This document shows positions 16,276-24,262 of a stretch of DNA of 64,000 nucleotides, piece by piece. This DNA comes from Robertmurraya andreesenii (lineage in GTDB: Bacteria > Bacillota > Bacilli > Bacillales > Cytobacillaceae). Positions within the stretch are counted from its first letter, which is position 1, and each line of letters starts with the position of its first letter. The notes under the pieces were generated by a model, which saw nothing but the letters and a program-made list of their open reading frames with translations, was not told where the DNA came from and did no database searches. The DNA lies in NCBI RefSeq assembly GCF_030813005.1, contig NZ_JAUSTU010000016.1, positions 12,053-76,052 of the forward strand, read 5' to 3'. The translations under genes were made by a program, and so were the position numbers.

Positions 16276-17562
16276 TTACTTTGTACTTGCAGTAAATTGC
16301 TCTTCTTCTGTTGAGCCTTTTAATGCTGTTGTAGAAGAAGTACCGCCTGTTACAACCATGGACACCTGATCGAAGTAGCCTGTACCAACTTCTCTTTGGT
16401 GGCGAGTAGCTGTGTACCCATCCTTTTCGCTTGCAAATTCAGCTTGCTGTAATTCAGAGTATGCAGCCATGCCACGATCCTTGTAGCCAAGAGCAAGATT
16501 GAACATGCTGTGGTTCAATGAATGGAAGCCAGCAAGTGTAACGAATTGGAACTTGTAGCCCATTTTTCCAAGCTCAATTTGGAAGTTAGCGATTTCCTCG
16601 TCGCTAAGCTTCGCTTTCCAGTTGAAGGAAGGTGAGCAGTTGTATGCTAGTAGCTTGCCAGGGAACTTCTCATGGATCGCTTCAGCAAAACGTCTTGCTT
16701 CATCGATATTTGGTTCAGAAGTTTCACACCAAATTAAGTCTGCATAAGGCGCGTAAGCAAGACCGCGTGCGATTGCTTGGTCTAAACCAGCTTTCGTACG
16801 GTAAAATCCTTCAGCAGTTCGTTCTCCAACAATAAATTCCGCATCATAAGGGTCAACATCACTCGTAATTAAATCCGCTGCATTCGCATCCGTACGGGCA
16901 ACTAAAACAGTTGGAACGCCCATTACGTCTGCAGCAAGACGTGCAGCAATCAGGTTCTTAACTGCCGTTTGAGTTGGAAGCAATACTTTTCCGCCTAAGT
17001 GGCCACATTTTTTCTCAGAAGAAAGCTGATCCTCGAAGTGAACACCAGCTGCTCCTGCTTCGATCATGCCCTTCATGAGTTCGAATACGTTTAACTGCCC
17101 ACCAAAACCAGCTTCTGCATCCGCTACAATTGGTGCAAACCAGTCGATGGACTCGTCGCCTTCTAGGTATGAGATTTGATCTGCTCGTTGAAGAGCTTGA
17201 TTAATACGCTTCACCACATGTGGAACACTATTTGCTGGGTACAAGCTTTGGTCTGGATACATATGACCAGACAGGTTCGCATCCGCGGCAACCTGCCATC
17301 CGCTTAAGTAGATGGCCTTCAATCCGGCCTTTACCTGTTGTACCGCTTGGTTTCCAGTTAATGCACCTAAAGCATTAACAAAATCCTCAGTATTTATAAG
17401 GTTCCACAGCTTTTCAGCACCGCGTCGAGCTAATGTATGCTCAATATCGATTGAACCACGTAATTTAATCACATCTTCCGCTGTGTATGGTCTTGTGATT
17501 CCTTTCCAGCGAGCATCCATCTCCCAGCTTTCTTGCAATTGCTTTACTCTTTCGTTTGTCAT
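16276..17562 (-). CDS. aceA: Isocitrate lyase
   Basis: This glyoxylate-shunt enzyme cleaves isocitrate to glyoxylate and succinate and allows growth on acetate or other acetyl-CoA sources. The 428-residue protein has the catalytic signature KKCGH (Cys186), the substrate-binding WCETSEP segment and SPSFNWK. It is the short, prokaryotic form. The ATG at 17562 follows AGAGGAGAATGGGAA. No malate synthase gene is next to it, unlike the aceBA pair of some Bacilli. Its position at the edge of the microcompartment island suggests it could help assimilate the acetyl units that pathway makes, but it has its own promoter region and terminator, so it may simply be chromosomal background. Confidence 0.96.
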   Translation of the reverse strand: MTNERVKQLQESWEMDARWKGITRPYTAEDVIKLRGSIDIEHTLARRGAEKLWNLINTEDFVNALGALTGNQAVQQVKAGLKAIYLSGWQVAADANLSGHMYPDQSLYPANSVPHVVKRINQALQRADQISYLEGDESIDWFAPIVADAEAGFGGQLNVFELMKGMIEAGAAGVHFEDQLSSEKKCGHLGGKVLLPTQTAVKNLIAARLAADVMGVPTVLVARTDANAADLITSDVDPYDAEFIVGERTAEGFYRTKAGLDQAIARGLAYAPYADLIWCETSEPNIDEARRFAEAIHEKFPGKLLAYNCSPSFNWKAKLSDEEIANFQIELGKMGYKFQFVTLAGFHSLNHSMFNLALGYKDRGMAAYSELQQAEFASEKDGYTATRHQREVGTGYFDQVSMVVTGGTSSTTALKGSTEEEQFTASTK

Positions 17563-17641
17563 TTCCCATTCTCCTCTCAAACTATGAATATTTGTTTTTC
17601 TGCAGAGCTTTCTCTTTTTGACCCTATCTATATTACCCCTT

Positions 17642-17685
17642 TGTTATAATACAGACTTGCTCTATATATTTTGTATTATATAACA
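17642..17685. promoter_or_regulatory. Inverted repeat upstream of aceA, candidate operator
   Basis: TGTTATAATACA (17642-17653) is repeated inverted as TGTATTATATAACA (17672-17685), with two additional bases in the second arm. It lies 80-123 bases before the aceA start, and the arms contain TATAAT-like sequence on both strands, so it could overlap the promoter. The arms would suit a dimeric regulator. The remaining bases of 17563-17869 hold the aceA leader and the terminator of the next operon. Confidence 0.45.
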
Positions 17686-17766
17686 GTAATTCGAGAAATG
17701 GAACCCTCTTTTTCATATTTTTTAGAAAACTTTTTCGACAATACGCCAAGAACTGTTTTCTTAAGC

Positions 17767-17808
17767 AGCAAAAAACCCTCTCATCCCGTTAAAAGGAAAA
17801 GAGGGTTT
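17767..17808 (-). terminator. Intrinsic terminator of the microcompartment operon
   Basis: On the minus strand AAACCCTCTTTTCC pairs with GGGATGAGAGGGTTT (AAACCCTC/GAGAGGGTTT core) followed by six T residues; A/T tracts on both sides may allow action in both directions. It lies 60 bases beyond the last gene. Confidence 0.85.
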
Positions 17809-17869
17809 ACTAAAAATACTTCATGTATCTAATCTATTAGTCTTTTAAAAAAGCAAGAAACAAACAATT

Positions 17870-18598
17870 CTAAAATTCGATGGAGCGATAATCATGGGGA
17901 TCAATTTTCTTCAGCATTTGAAGCTCTTGTTTCGTTGGTAGGCTCGTATATTTCAATTTATCATAGATGAGTTCGAAGCCTGTATTCTCTTGGACCTCTT
18001 CTAGACTTGAGGTCGGATGAATGCTTTCAAGATGAAGCTTTCCATGGCGAAACTCAAATACACAAAGCGGAGTCACGATCCTCCAGAGATTTCCCCTTGT
18101 CGTGGTGAAATCAACCTTTTCTACAAAGGTTCTTTTATCGTGCTTCGTCCTCCAAATAATAGCTTTTTTTGCTGTCGGAATAAGCACAGCACTTCCAGCA
18201 CCACCTGGCAGCCTTACCTTTGGTTTATGATAATTTCCAATGACAGATGCATTTACGTTTCCATTTATGTCAAACTGAATTCCACCTAAAAAGGCAACAT
18301 CAAGCTTCCCGCGCATCGATAGGTCAAAGACCTCTTGAAGAGGAAAATAAGCCTCTCCTGTTCCAAGCAACTCTGCGCCAGCGGAGGAATAGGAGGAGTG
18401 CTGAATTGAACCAGGATTTACTCCACCAGGAATATTAAGATGAACTAAATCAGGAGCATGCATGGATTTGGCAAGCTTCATCGCTACCATTGGGAGATGA
18501 GAGGAGACACCATGGAAGACCGTTTCATTATCCTGTAGCATATTTGAAATCGCACAAGTCATGATATCACTTATTCGATAATCCGTGTTGTTTGTCAT
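17870..18598 (-). CDS. CoA-transferase-like subunit B, catalytic Glu replaced
   Basis: The 242-residue protein aligns by eye with the beta subunit of glutaconate CoA-transferase (GctB): the conserved blocks APD, GGIQFDINGNVNASVIG, the YHKPKVRLPG loop and HPTSSLEEVQENTGF are present. In GctB the catalytic glutamate is in VESG shortly after APD; here the same place reads LNIPGG, with Ile56 in the Glu position. It may therefore be an IpdB-like enzyme (ring-cleaving CoA-ester hydrolase, which also lacks this Glu) rather than a true transferase. It overlaps the A subunit by four bases and is the last gene of the microcompartment operon. The substrate is unknown. Confidence 0.75.
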   Translation of the reverse strand: MTNNTDYRISDIMTCAISNMLQDNETVFHGVSSHLPMVAMKLAKSMHAPDLVHLNIPGGVNPGSIQHSSYSSAGAELLGTGEAYFPLQEVFDLSMRGKLDVAFLGGIQFDINGNVNASVIGNYHKPKVRLPGGAGSAVLIPTAKKAIIWRTKHDKRTFVEKVDFTTTRGNLWRIVTPLCVFEFRHGKLHLESIHPTSSLEEVQENTGFELIYDKLKYTSLPTKQELQMLKKIDPHDYRSIEF

Positions 18599-19425
18599 CT
18601 TCTCCCCATCCTTTCTCCGATATAATCCTTCACTTCATAGCTCTTCAGATATGCAAGCATTTCTTCCTTTGTTTTCATACCAATAAATGATGAAATCGAT
18701 TTGTCATCGATATCATATTTTTTATAGCATGAACTTGGTGCTGCACCCTTTGGTACATGCACGACAGAATCCACTAGGAAACCTGGAATATCCACACGTT
18801 CAGCATTCAATTTTGTTTTCGTTTCAGGAACAATTTGCTCGGCTGTAATGATGACCTTTTTAGCTGCTCGACTTAATAGCGTGTCCTCAAACTTCGGTCC
18901 GTAAATGATGGCGTTCCCTTTTTCATCGCATTCCTGAACATGAATAATCGCCACGTCTGGTACTAATGATTTAACCAATGTAACAGGCTCGCCACTAAAC
19001 GGATCCTCTACGACCACGAAATAATCGTTTTCTACTAACAAATCACCTGCGTTGAGCCCTTTAACTGGCATAAACGGAACATTCATACTTGCCCCGCGGA
19101 GAGCGCAGATGACTGTATAACAGGCGTGTTCATTACCCTTAATCGTCCCGGATTGCACACCCTTACGATAGTGATTCGCAAGGCCATATTTCGATTCATA
19201 GCTGACAAACCCCGCATCAACAGATTCCACACAGCCCATGGCGCACAATAGATCAATGTCCTGGGCCCCAGCTGTTTTGACAAGTCTCAAGTTCTTCTTA
19301 TTTTGGCGTGCAATCTCACGAACAGCGGCCATGGGAGCACGATGAAGAACATTACCTCCAAAGGAAACCATATCGCCGTCATTTATTATCTGAATCGCAT
19401 CCTTTAAGCTTTTCAGTTTCTTCAT
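18595..19425 (-). CDS. CoA-transferase-like subunit A
   Basis: The 276-residue protein matches the alpha subunit of glutaconate-type CoA-transferases: an N-terminal DGDMVSFGGNVLHRAPMA glycine-rich segment, ARQNKKNLRLVKTAGAQDID, and PDVAIIHVQECDEKGNAIIYG, which is a strong family hallmark. It forms a pair with the downstream B subunit (ATGA overlap). Together with the B subunit it would form an alpha2beta2 complex in the cytosol; no encapsulation peptide is visible on either end. In a pathway producing acetyl-CoA or (methylthio)acetyl-CoA, it might transfer or hydrolyse CoA esters, but the loss of the usual glutamate in the partner argues for caution. Confidence 0.78.
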   Translation of the reverse strand: MKKLKSLKDAIQIINDGDMVSFGGNVLHRAPMAAVREIARQNKKNLRLVKTAGAQDIDLLCAMGCVESVDAGFVSYESKYGLANHYRKGVQSGTIKGNEHACYTVICALRGASMNVPFMPVKGLNAGDLLVENDYFVVVEDPFSGEPVTLVKSLVPDVAIIHVQECDEKGNAIIYGPKFEDTLLSRAAKKVIITAEQIVPETKTKLNAERVDIPGFLVDSVVHVPKGAAPSSCYKKYDIDDKSISSFIGMKTKEEMLAYLKSYEVKDYIGERMGRR

Positions 19426-19442
19426 TTATGCCACCTCCAATC

Positions 19443-20774
19443 CTACTTAACCGCATTACAAGCAATGTGGACTGCATCCCAAACCCCTGCAAAAGGAGGG
19501 GCATAGACTAAATCTGTCATACCCAATTCATCAGCTGACATATTGTTGTGAATGGCTACAGCAAAAATATCAATTCTTAGGACTGCTCCCTTATTCCCAA
19601 TTGCCTGTGCACCAAGTATTCTTCTTGTTCTCTTCTCACAAATTAGCTTTATCCAAATAGGGGTTTGGTTCGGATAGTAGCCTGGGTGATCCGCACTTTT
19701 GACAAATACAGTCGTATAATCAATCGCTAAATTACGAGCATCAATCTCCGATAAACCAGTACGGCCCATTTCTAAATCACATACTTTAATGGCCGCACTA
19801 CCAAGTGTTCCAACATATTTATTATGTTGACCGGCAATATTGGCACCCGCAAGTCTTCCACATTTGTTGGCATTCGTTCCAAGTGGAATAAATGTGTTCT
19901 CTTCCATAACCTTATGATACACTTGAGCACAGTCCCCAGCGGAGTACACGTCTTTTATGTTCGTTCTCATTTCTCTATCAATAATGACAGCTCCATTTTC
20001 GGCAAGAGCAACACCAGAGCCATCCAAAAACTTCGTAGCTGGTCTTACTCCAATGGATAGGAGTACTAAATCCGCAGGATAGGTTCCTTTGTCGGTTTGG
20101 ACCGCCTCTACCCGTTCAGAACCGATAAAGCCTTCAACCTTTTCACCAAGATTCAATTCGACCCCGTGCTTGACTAGCTCCTTTTCAGCAAGATCGGTTA
20201 ATTCCGAATCAAAGGTTCTAAGGATTCGATCAGACAGTTCAATGACTCGAACTCTCTTTCCAAGCCTTAGCATCGCTTCTACTACTTCAATTCCAATATA
20301 GCCTCCACCCACGATCACAACATCCTGAATATTTGGCTGATCCGCCACTTCCTTCAGATAAATTCCATCCTCCAGTGTTTTTAAACCATGGATGTTCTTA
20401 AGCTGTACCCCAGGAAACGGAGGAACAATTGGAACAGTACCTGTAGCAATCATCAATTTATCATAGGTATCAATAAAGAGTTTATTTTTTACCAGGTCTT
20501 TAATCATGACCTGCTTCTTTTCAGGGACTACCTTTACAACCTCATGCTGGAGGAAAATATGCATTCCCATCTCTTCAAATTGTTCCTTTGTTCTGGCGAT
20601 CATTTTTGTATAATCATCATTTTCGCCCGATACATAGTATGGAAGCCCACAAGCTCCATATGATAAAAAACGTCCTTTTTCGTAAACAACAATGTCTGCA
20701 TCTTTATTTATTCTTTTTAATTTGGAGGCAGCTGACATTCCTGCCGCCACCCCACCGATTACTAATAGCTTCAT
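19443..20774 (-). CDS. FAD/NAD(P)-dependent CoA-disulfide-reductase-like flavoprotein
   Basis: The 443-residue protein has an N-terminal FAD-binding motif (GGVAAGMSAASKLKR), a second dinucleotide-binding motif GGGYIGIEVVEAM, the AGDCAQV FAD contact and a C-terminal dimerisation domain. The SYGACGLPYYVSG motif puts one redox cysteine at residue 42, the place of the active-site cysteine of CoA-disulfide reductases and NADH oxidases of this family. Possible functions are reduction of CoA disulfide or persulfide, or oxidation of NADH with oxygen. The latter would provide a way of regenerating NAD+ for the aldehyde dehydrogenase of this operon, which has no alcohol dehydrogenase. Which reaction applies cannot be decided from sequence. 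Confidence 0.8.
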   Translation of the reverse strand: MKLLVIGGVAAGMSAASKLKRINKDADIVVYEKGRFLSYGACGLPYYVSGENDDYTKMIARTKEQFEEMGMHIFLQHEVVKVVPEKKQVMIKDLVKNKLFIDTYDKLMIATGTVPIVPPFPGVQLKNIHGLKTLEDGIYLKEVADQPNIQDVVIVGGGYIGIEVVEAMLRLGKRVRVIELSDRILRTFDSELTDLAEKELVKHGVELNLGEKVEGFIGSERVEAVQTDKGTYPADLVLLSIGVRPATKFLDGSGVALAENGAVIIDREMRTNIKDVYSAGDCAQVYHKVMEENTFIPLGTNANKCGRLAGANIAGQHNKYVGTLGSAAIKVCDLEMGRTGLSEIDARNLAIDYTTVFVKSADHPGYYPNQTPIWIKLICEKRTRRILGAQAIGNKGAVLRIDIFAVAIHNNMSADELGMTDLVYAPPFAGVWDAVHIACNAVK

Positions 20775-20776
20775 AG

Positions 20777-21940
20777 TTAGCTTCTCCTACGGTCAATTTG
20801 CAAAATCTTATCTTCCGCTTCATCTAACGCTTCGGCTACGCTCTTTTTCTCCGTAAATGCCTCGTGAATCGCTTGGTATAACGGTGCTGTTTTTTCTCCT
20901 GCATTCTCCATACTAGGAAGCGGCTTAGCATATTTTAAGATTAACTGAAGATGTACTGGGTACCATGGATACTGGCTAGAATCCTTTTCATATGTTGACT
21001 TTCGAACTGGTGAACCCGCATAACCACCAATGATTCGATCGACATTCTTTGATGTTACATACGCTAAAAATTGATTGGCAAGCTCCTGATTTTCTGATTT
21101 CGCATTTATGCCAAAGCTCCAGGTCACATTCCATGATGTCTTAATGGCTGAAAATCCTACATCCTCAAGCTCTAAACACTCATCTGTTAGTACAGCTCCT
21201 AGCTGCCCACCCCAAGTAACTGCTAGAGCCGTCTCTTTCTTTTGAAAGGATTCCCTTACCTCATCATTGCCATATAGATGCGTGTTCTTTGGAGCGTATT
21301 CCTTTAAGGCCATGTACTTCTCTAATGCAATTCTTCCTTTTTCTTGGTTAAAAACAGGGGCATGGGTAACTTCATCAAAGGCATCGATTCCTTCATTTCT
21401 TAAAAAGGGCAGAAAGTCAGTGAAGATCTCACTTTGTGCAGCCTTCATCGCAATCCCACGCATGCCTTGCCTTCCGTCACATCGTCTTGCAATAGAGAAA
21501 ATTGTATCCGTATTGACGGCTTCAGGAAGTTCTATACCCATTGATTCCTTAACAATCGATTTTCGATAGAGAAGAATATGGCCGTCACAAAAGGAAGGAT
21601 AAAGATAGGTCTTACCATCAATCTTCATTTCATCTGCAATGACACGGAGAATATCCTCTTGATCATATTCCATCGTTTCCGGTGCTGAGATTTCTGCTAA
21701 GTAGCCTTTTTGAACAAAATCCTTCAGCCAAAGATGACCTGCGACCATGACAATATCAAACTCATGCTTACCAGCAAATGTATCCATCATCATGCCATAA
21801 TACTCATCCCATGGGACGATGGAAAACTCAACAGTTGCCTCATTTCCTTTTTCAAAACCCTCAATTATGGAATAGCGTTCATCTGTATAGGCATATACTG
21901 CAGGATCTCTTACCGCTAACACTTTTAATCTTTTATTCAT
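20777..21940 (-). CDS. Solute-binding-protein fold protein without signal peptide
   Basis: The 387-residue protein resembles family 1 extracellular solute-binding proteins (as of sugar ABC importers): a VLAVRDPAVYAY start, FDIVMVAGHLWLKDFVQKGYL, the EYAPKNT region and a VTWSFGINAKSENQELANQFLAYVTS block common in that family. It starts directly with MNKRLKVLAV: there is no signal peptide, lipobox or membrane helix, so it should stay in the cytoplasm. The longer frame starting at 21979 is only leader inside the previous gene. The ATG at 21940 overlaps the shell-vertex gene by eight bases. No permease or ATPase is adjacent. A cytosolic ligand-binding or enzyme-accessory role is possible; I cannot name one. 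Confidence 0.7.
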   Translation of the reverse strand: MNKRLKVLAVRDPAVYAYTDERYSIIEGFEKGNEATVEFSIVPWDEYYGMMMDTFAGKHEFDIVMVAGHLWLKDFVQKGYLAEISAPETMEYDQEDILRVIADEMKIDGKTYLYPSFCDGHILLYRKSIVKESMGIELPEAVNTDTIFSIARRCDGRQGMRGIAMKAAQSEIFTDFLPFLRNEGIDAFDEVTHAPVFNQEKGRIALEKYMALKEYAPKNTHLYGNDEVRESFQKKETALAVTWGGQLGAVLTDECLELEDVGFSAIKTSWNVTWSFGINAKSENQELANQFLAYVTSKNVDRIIGGYAGSPVRKSTYEKDSSQYPWYPVHLQLILKYAKPLPSMENAGEKTAPLYQAIHEAFTEKKSVAEALDEAEDKILQIDRRRS

Positions 21941-22217
21941 TGCTAACACCTGCACGGCTGATTTCAATGGTAGGTTCACCGTCTACAATCCCTACAACTA
22001 TTGCGTCAATGGGAGCGAACTTATCGAGGGCATGGCGAGCAGTTTCTCCCTTTGAAACTAGAACCAATTCACCTTCTCCAGCTCCAAGTTCATCTGCAGC
22101 TACAAAGTAGTCACTCTTATTTCCGAAGCAAGGCTCGATAACAAGAAGCTTCACACCTTGCATCCCTTCATATTTTCTTGTCGAAACTACTCTGCCAATT
22201 ACCCTTCCAATTACCAT
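21933..22217 (-). CDS. Microcompartment pentameric vertex protein (EutN/CcmL family, BMC-P)
   Basis: The 94-residue protein has the EutN/CcmL beta-barrel pattern: MVIGRVIGRVVSTRKYEGMQGVK... with VIEPCFGNKSDYFVAADELGAGEGELVLVSKG following and VVGIVDG near the end (quoted in parts). Five copies form the pentamers that close the corners of the icosahedral shell. It is the only pentamer gene in the cluster. The ATG at 22217 follows GGAGG with 8-base spacing. Its presence with BMC-H proteins shows that a closed shell is intended. Confidence 0.93.
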   Translation of the reverse strand: MVIGRVIGRVVSTRKYEGMQGVKLLVIEPCFGNKSDYFVAADELGAGEGELVLVSKGETARHALDKFAPIDAIVVGIVDGEPTIEISRAGVSNE

Positions 22218-22231
22218 GTTTCGAACCTCCA

Positions 22232-22894
22232 TTAATCAGCAATTATTTTTAACCATTCATTCCCTTTTAAATCAAATGCATTTGCATCGTCTGTATCAAT
22301 ATGCATATCTAAGGCATAGCGCTCATTCACCCGAATGGTTACCTGCCCCATCACTCCACCCTTCTCACCTTCAACAAGAACCGAAACCTTTTGTTTATCC
22401 TTTACTCCAAAGTCTCTTGCATCCTGTGGGGTCATATGAATATGCCTGTCGGCGATAATGCACCCTTCCTCCAAAAGAATTGTTCCTTTTGGACCAATGA
22501 GGGTAATCGCTTCCGAGCCCGCAAGATTACCTGAATTTCTAACTGGAGGTGAAATACCAAGTTTTCTTGCATCCGTTCGGGAGATTTCAATCTGGGTTTG
22601 CTTGCGTAATGGGCCTAAAACGCGAACATTCTCTATTGTCCCCTTTGGACCCTTCAATGTTACCTTTTCATTGCAAGCGTATTGACCAGGCTGGGAAATT
22701 TCCTTAAACTTCGATAATTCATGACCTTTTCCAAACAGGACCTCTACATGCTCCTGCTGAAGATGAAGATGTCTGGCAGAAATACTTACAGGCACATGCG
22801 TTTTTCTCTCTTTTTCTAGGAGATTATGATTCTCAAGCTCCCCTACGACTAATCTTGTAATCTCCTCGATAAGTTCGACGCTGTTCATATTCAT
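22232..22894 (-). CDS. pduL: PduL-type phosphotransacylase
   Basis: PduL converts acyl-CoA and phosphate to acyl-phosphate and CoA, and recycles CoA inside metabolosomes. The 220-residue protein has two zinc-binding histidine motifs, SARHLHL (about residues 39-45) and ADRHIHM (about 150), in the two repeated beta-barrel halves, and GPKGTIENVRVLGP and GPKGTILLEEG loops. Residues 5-21 (SVELIEEITRLVVGELE) form an amphipathic helix of the kind that targets enzymes into shells. The ATG at 22894 is chosen for its AGTAGGTG ribosome site. It lies between the shell genes and the vertex gene. Confidence 0.93.
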   Translation of the reverse strand: MNMNSVELIEEITRLVVGELENHNLLEKERKTHVPVSISARHLHLQQEHVEVLFGKGHELSKFKEISQPGQYACNEKVTLKGPKGTIENVRVLGPLRKQTQIEISRTDARKLGISPPVRNSGNLAGSEAITLIGPKGTILLEEGCIIADRHIHMTPQDARDFGVKDKQKVSVLVEGEKGGVMGQVTIRVNERYALDMHIDTDDANAFDLKGNEWLKIIAD

Positions 22895-22907
22895 GAGCAA
22901 CACCTAC

Positions 22908-23183
22908 TTATTTCAAAGATGGCAATAGCTTTGCCACATCCGCATGTGGTCTTGGAATCACATGTACGGCAACTAATTCACCTACACGTCCGGCTGCCTC
23001 TGCACCTACTTCAGTAGCTGCCTTCACAGCTCCTACCTCACCTTGAACAATGACAGATACTAGGCCTGAGCCAATTTTTTCACTGCCAACGATTTCTACA
23101 TTTGCTGCCTTTAGCATCGCATCTGCTGCCTCAATTGCTGCTGTTAATCCTCTAGTCTCAATAATTCCGATAGAACCGCTCAT
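22908..23183 (-). CDS. Microcompartment hexameric shell protein (BMC-H), PduA/EutM type
   Basis: This 91-residue single-domain shell protein has the canonical pattern SIGIIETRGLTAAIEAADAM, the pore loop KIGSGLVSV and the VHVIPRPH segment at the hexamer interface. It is nearly identical to the next shell protein upstream (23269-23544), with about ten differences, so the pair arose by tandem duplication. It has no terminal extension. The ATG at 23183 is preferred over one two codons earlier because of its spacing to AGGAGG. It should be a main facet component with a small polar pore. Confidence 0.95.
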   Translation of the reverse strand: MSGSIGIIETRGLTAAIEAADAMLKAANVEIVGSEKIGSGLVSVIVQGEVGAVKAATEVGAEAAGRVGELVAVHVIPRPHADVAKLLPSLK

Positions 23184-23268
23184 TATCATTTCCTCCTAAA
23201 GATCGAATATAATTTTAGATTTATCACAATGTCAGGTGGTTTCTTGGCTGTCCCTTTTGTAATTAAGT

Positions 23269-23544
23269 TTATTTAATGCTTGGTAAAAGCTTCGTAACAT
23301 CACCATGTGGTCTAGGGATAACATGGACTGCTACAACCTCTCCTACTCTACCAGCAGCTTCTGCTCCTACTTCTGTAGCAGCCTTCACAGCGCCAACATC
23401 CCCTTGGATAATGACAGATACTAAGCCGGAACCAATTTTTTCACTGCCTACAATCTCCACATTTGCCGCCTTTAACATCGCATCTGCTGCTTCAATTGCC
23501 GCTGTTAATCCTCTTGTTTCGATTACTCCTAAAGATCCATTCAT
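23269..23544 (-). CDS. Microcompartment hexameric shell protein (BMC-H), duplicate copy
   Basis: This 91-residue BMC-H protein starts MNGSLGVIETRGL and has the same KIGSGLVSV pore loop and VIPRPH motif as its neighbour at 22908-23183. Differences are mostly conservative and concentrated near the ends (GDVGAVKAA, KLLPSIK). The AGGAGGATTTAATC ribosome site is strong. An 85-base gap separates the two copies, larger than elsewhere in the cluster; no terminator or promoter is evident in it. Two almost equal subunits could form mixed hexamers. Confidence 0.95.
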   Translation of the reverse strand: MNGSLGVIETRGLTAAIEAADAMLKAANVEIVGSEKIGSGLVSVIIQGDVGAVKAATEVGAEAAGRVGEVVAVHVIPRPHGDVTKLLPSIK

Positions 23545-23566
23545 GATTAAATCCTCCTATTATCAA

Positions 23567-23962
23567 TTATTGATTTTTAACCGCTTTCTTTGATTTCTTT
23601 TTCTTGCTCTTGCTTTCTTCTTTCGTTTCCATCTCTATAGAATTAAGTTTCCCTTCCTCGACCTCCGATTGGGGTTGTGAGGAAATGATGTATTTCATAA
23701 TTTCTGCATGCGGATTATTAATGACAAGTGCCATTTTCAAAGGTTGATTGGCCTTTGTTTCAGCTACTTGCTTCGCAACATCCACGGCAACTGTTACATC
23801 GGAAACACTACCTCCAATTATCAACGTGACTAATCTTCCGCCTAAGTAGTTCTCACTTGCGAGAAATTCTACATCGGATGATTTGCACATCTGATCCAAT
23901 AATTCCATTGCGATGGTAAAATACTGTGTCTCAACTACTCCAAGCGCCTCGTATTTCTTCAT
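23567..23962 (-). CDS. Divergent BMC-domain shell protein with lysine-rich C-terminal tail
   Basis: The first 90 of 131 residues form a BMC domain (LGVVETQYFTIAMELLDQM, NYLGGRLVTLIIGG as the pore region, VINNPHAEIMKYI). The GSG pore motif of the other shell proteins is replaced by LGGR. The C-terminal 40 residues are low-complexity: acidic, then ESKSKKKKSKKAVKNQ. Such a tail could reach the lumen or the cytosol and bind enzymes, nucleic acid or other shells. The gene has a good AAAGGTGG ribosome site and lies in the middle of the shell block, so it is likely to be expressed with the rest. Confidence 0.88.
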   Translation of the reverse strand: MKKYEALGVVETQYFTIAMELLDQMCKSSDVEFLASENYLGGRLVTLIIGGSVSDVTVAVDVAKQVAETKANQPLKMALVINNPHAEIMKYIISSQPQSEVEEGKLNSIEMETKEESKSKKKKSKKAVKNQ

Positions 23963-23977
23963 TTTTTTACCACCTTT

Positions 23978-24250
23978 TTATTCTGGATCGAGCAGCCTTT
24001 CAAGCCCTTCATAAGGTCTTGCTATAGCTCGAACGGCAACTAACTCACCCATACTGCTTGCGGTTTCTTCCCCGACTTCGAGAGCCTCCTTAACTGATGC
24101 AAGGTCTCCGGATATAATGACCGTAATCATTCCTGACCCAGCGCGCTTAATACTATGAACATCAACGTAGGCTGATTTGACCATCCTATCAACGCATGCT
24201 GCAGCGGTTACGAAACCGACCACCTCTAATAGACCAATTGAACGATTCAT
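23978..24250 (-). CDS. Microcompartment hexameric shell protein (BMC-H), third type
   Basis: This 90-residue BMC-H protein (MNRSIGLLEVVGFVTAAACV) has a pore loop KRAGSGMITV with two additional positive charges compared with the PduA-like copies, and an alternative interface segment VRAIARPYEG. The chosen ATG at 24250 follows AGAGAGGTGTGGAA; a GTG two codons earlier is in the leader. The more basic pore suggests a different permeability, for example for phosphorylated substrates, which is inference. Confidence 0.92.
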   Translation of the reverse strand: MNRSIGLLEVVGFVTAAACVDRMVKSAYVDVHSIKRAGSGMITVIISGDLASVKEALEVGEETASSMGELVAVRAIARPYEGLERLLDPE

Positions 24251-24262
24251 TTCCACACCTCT

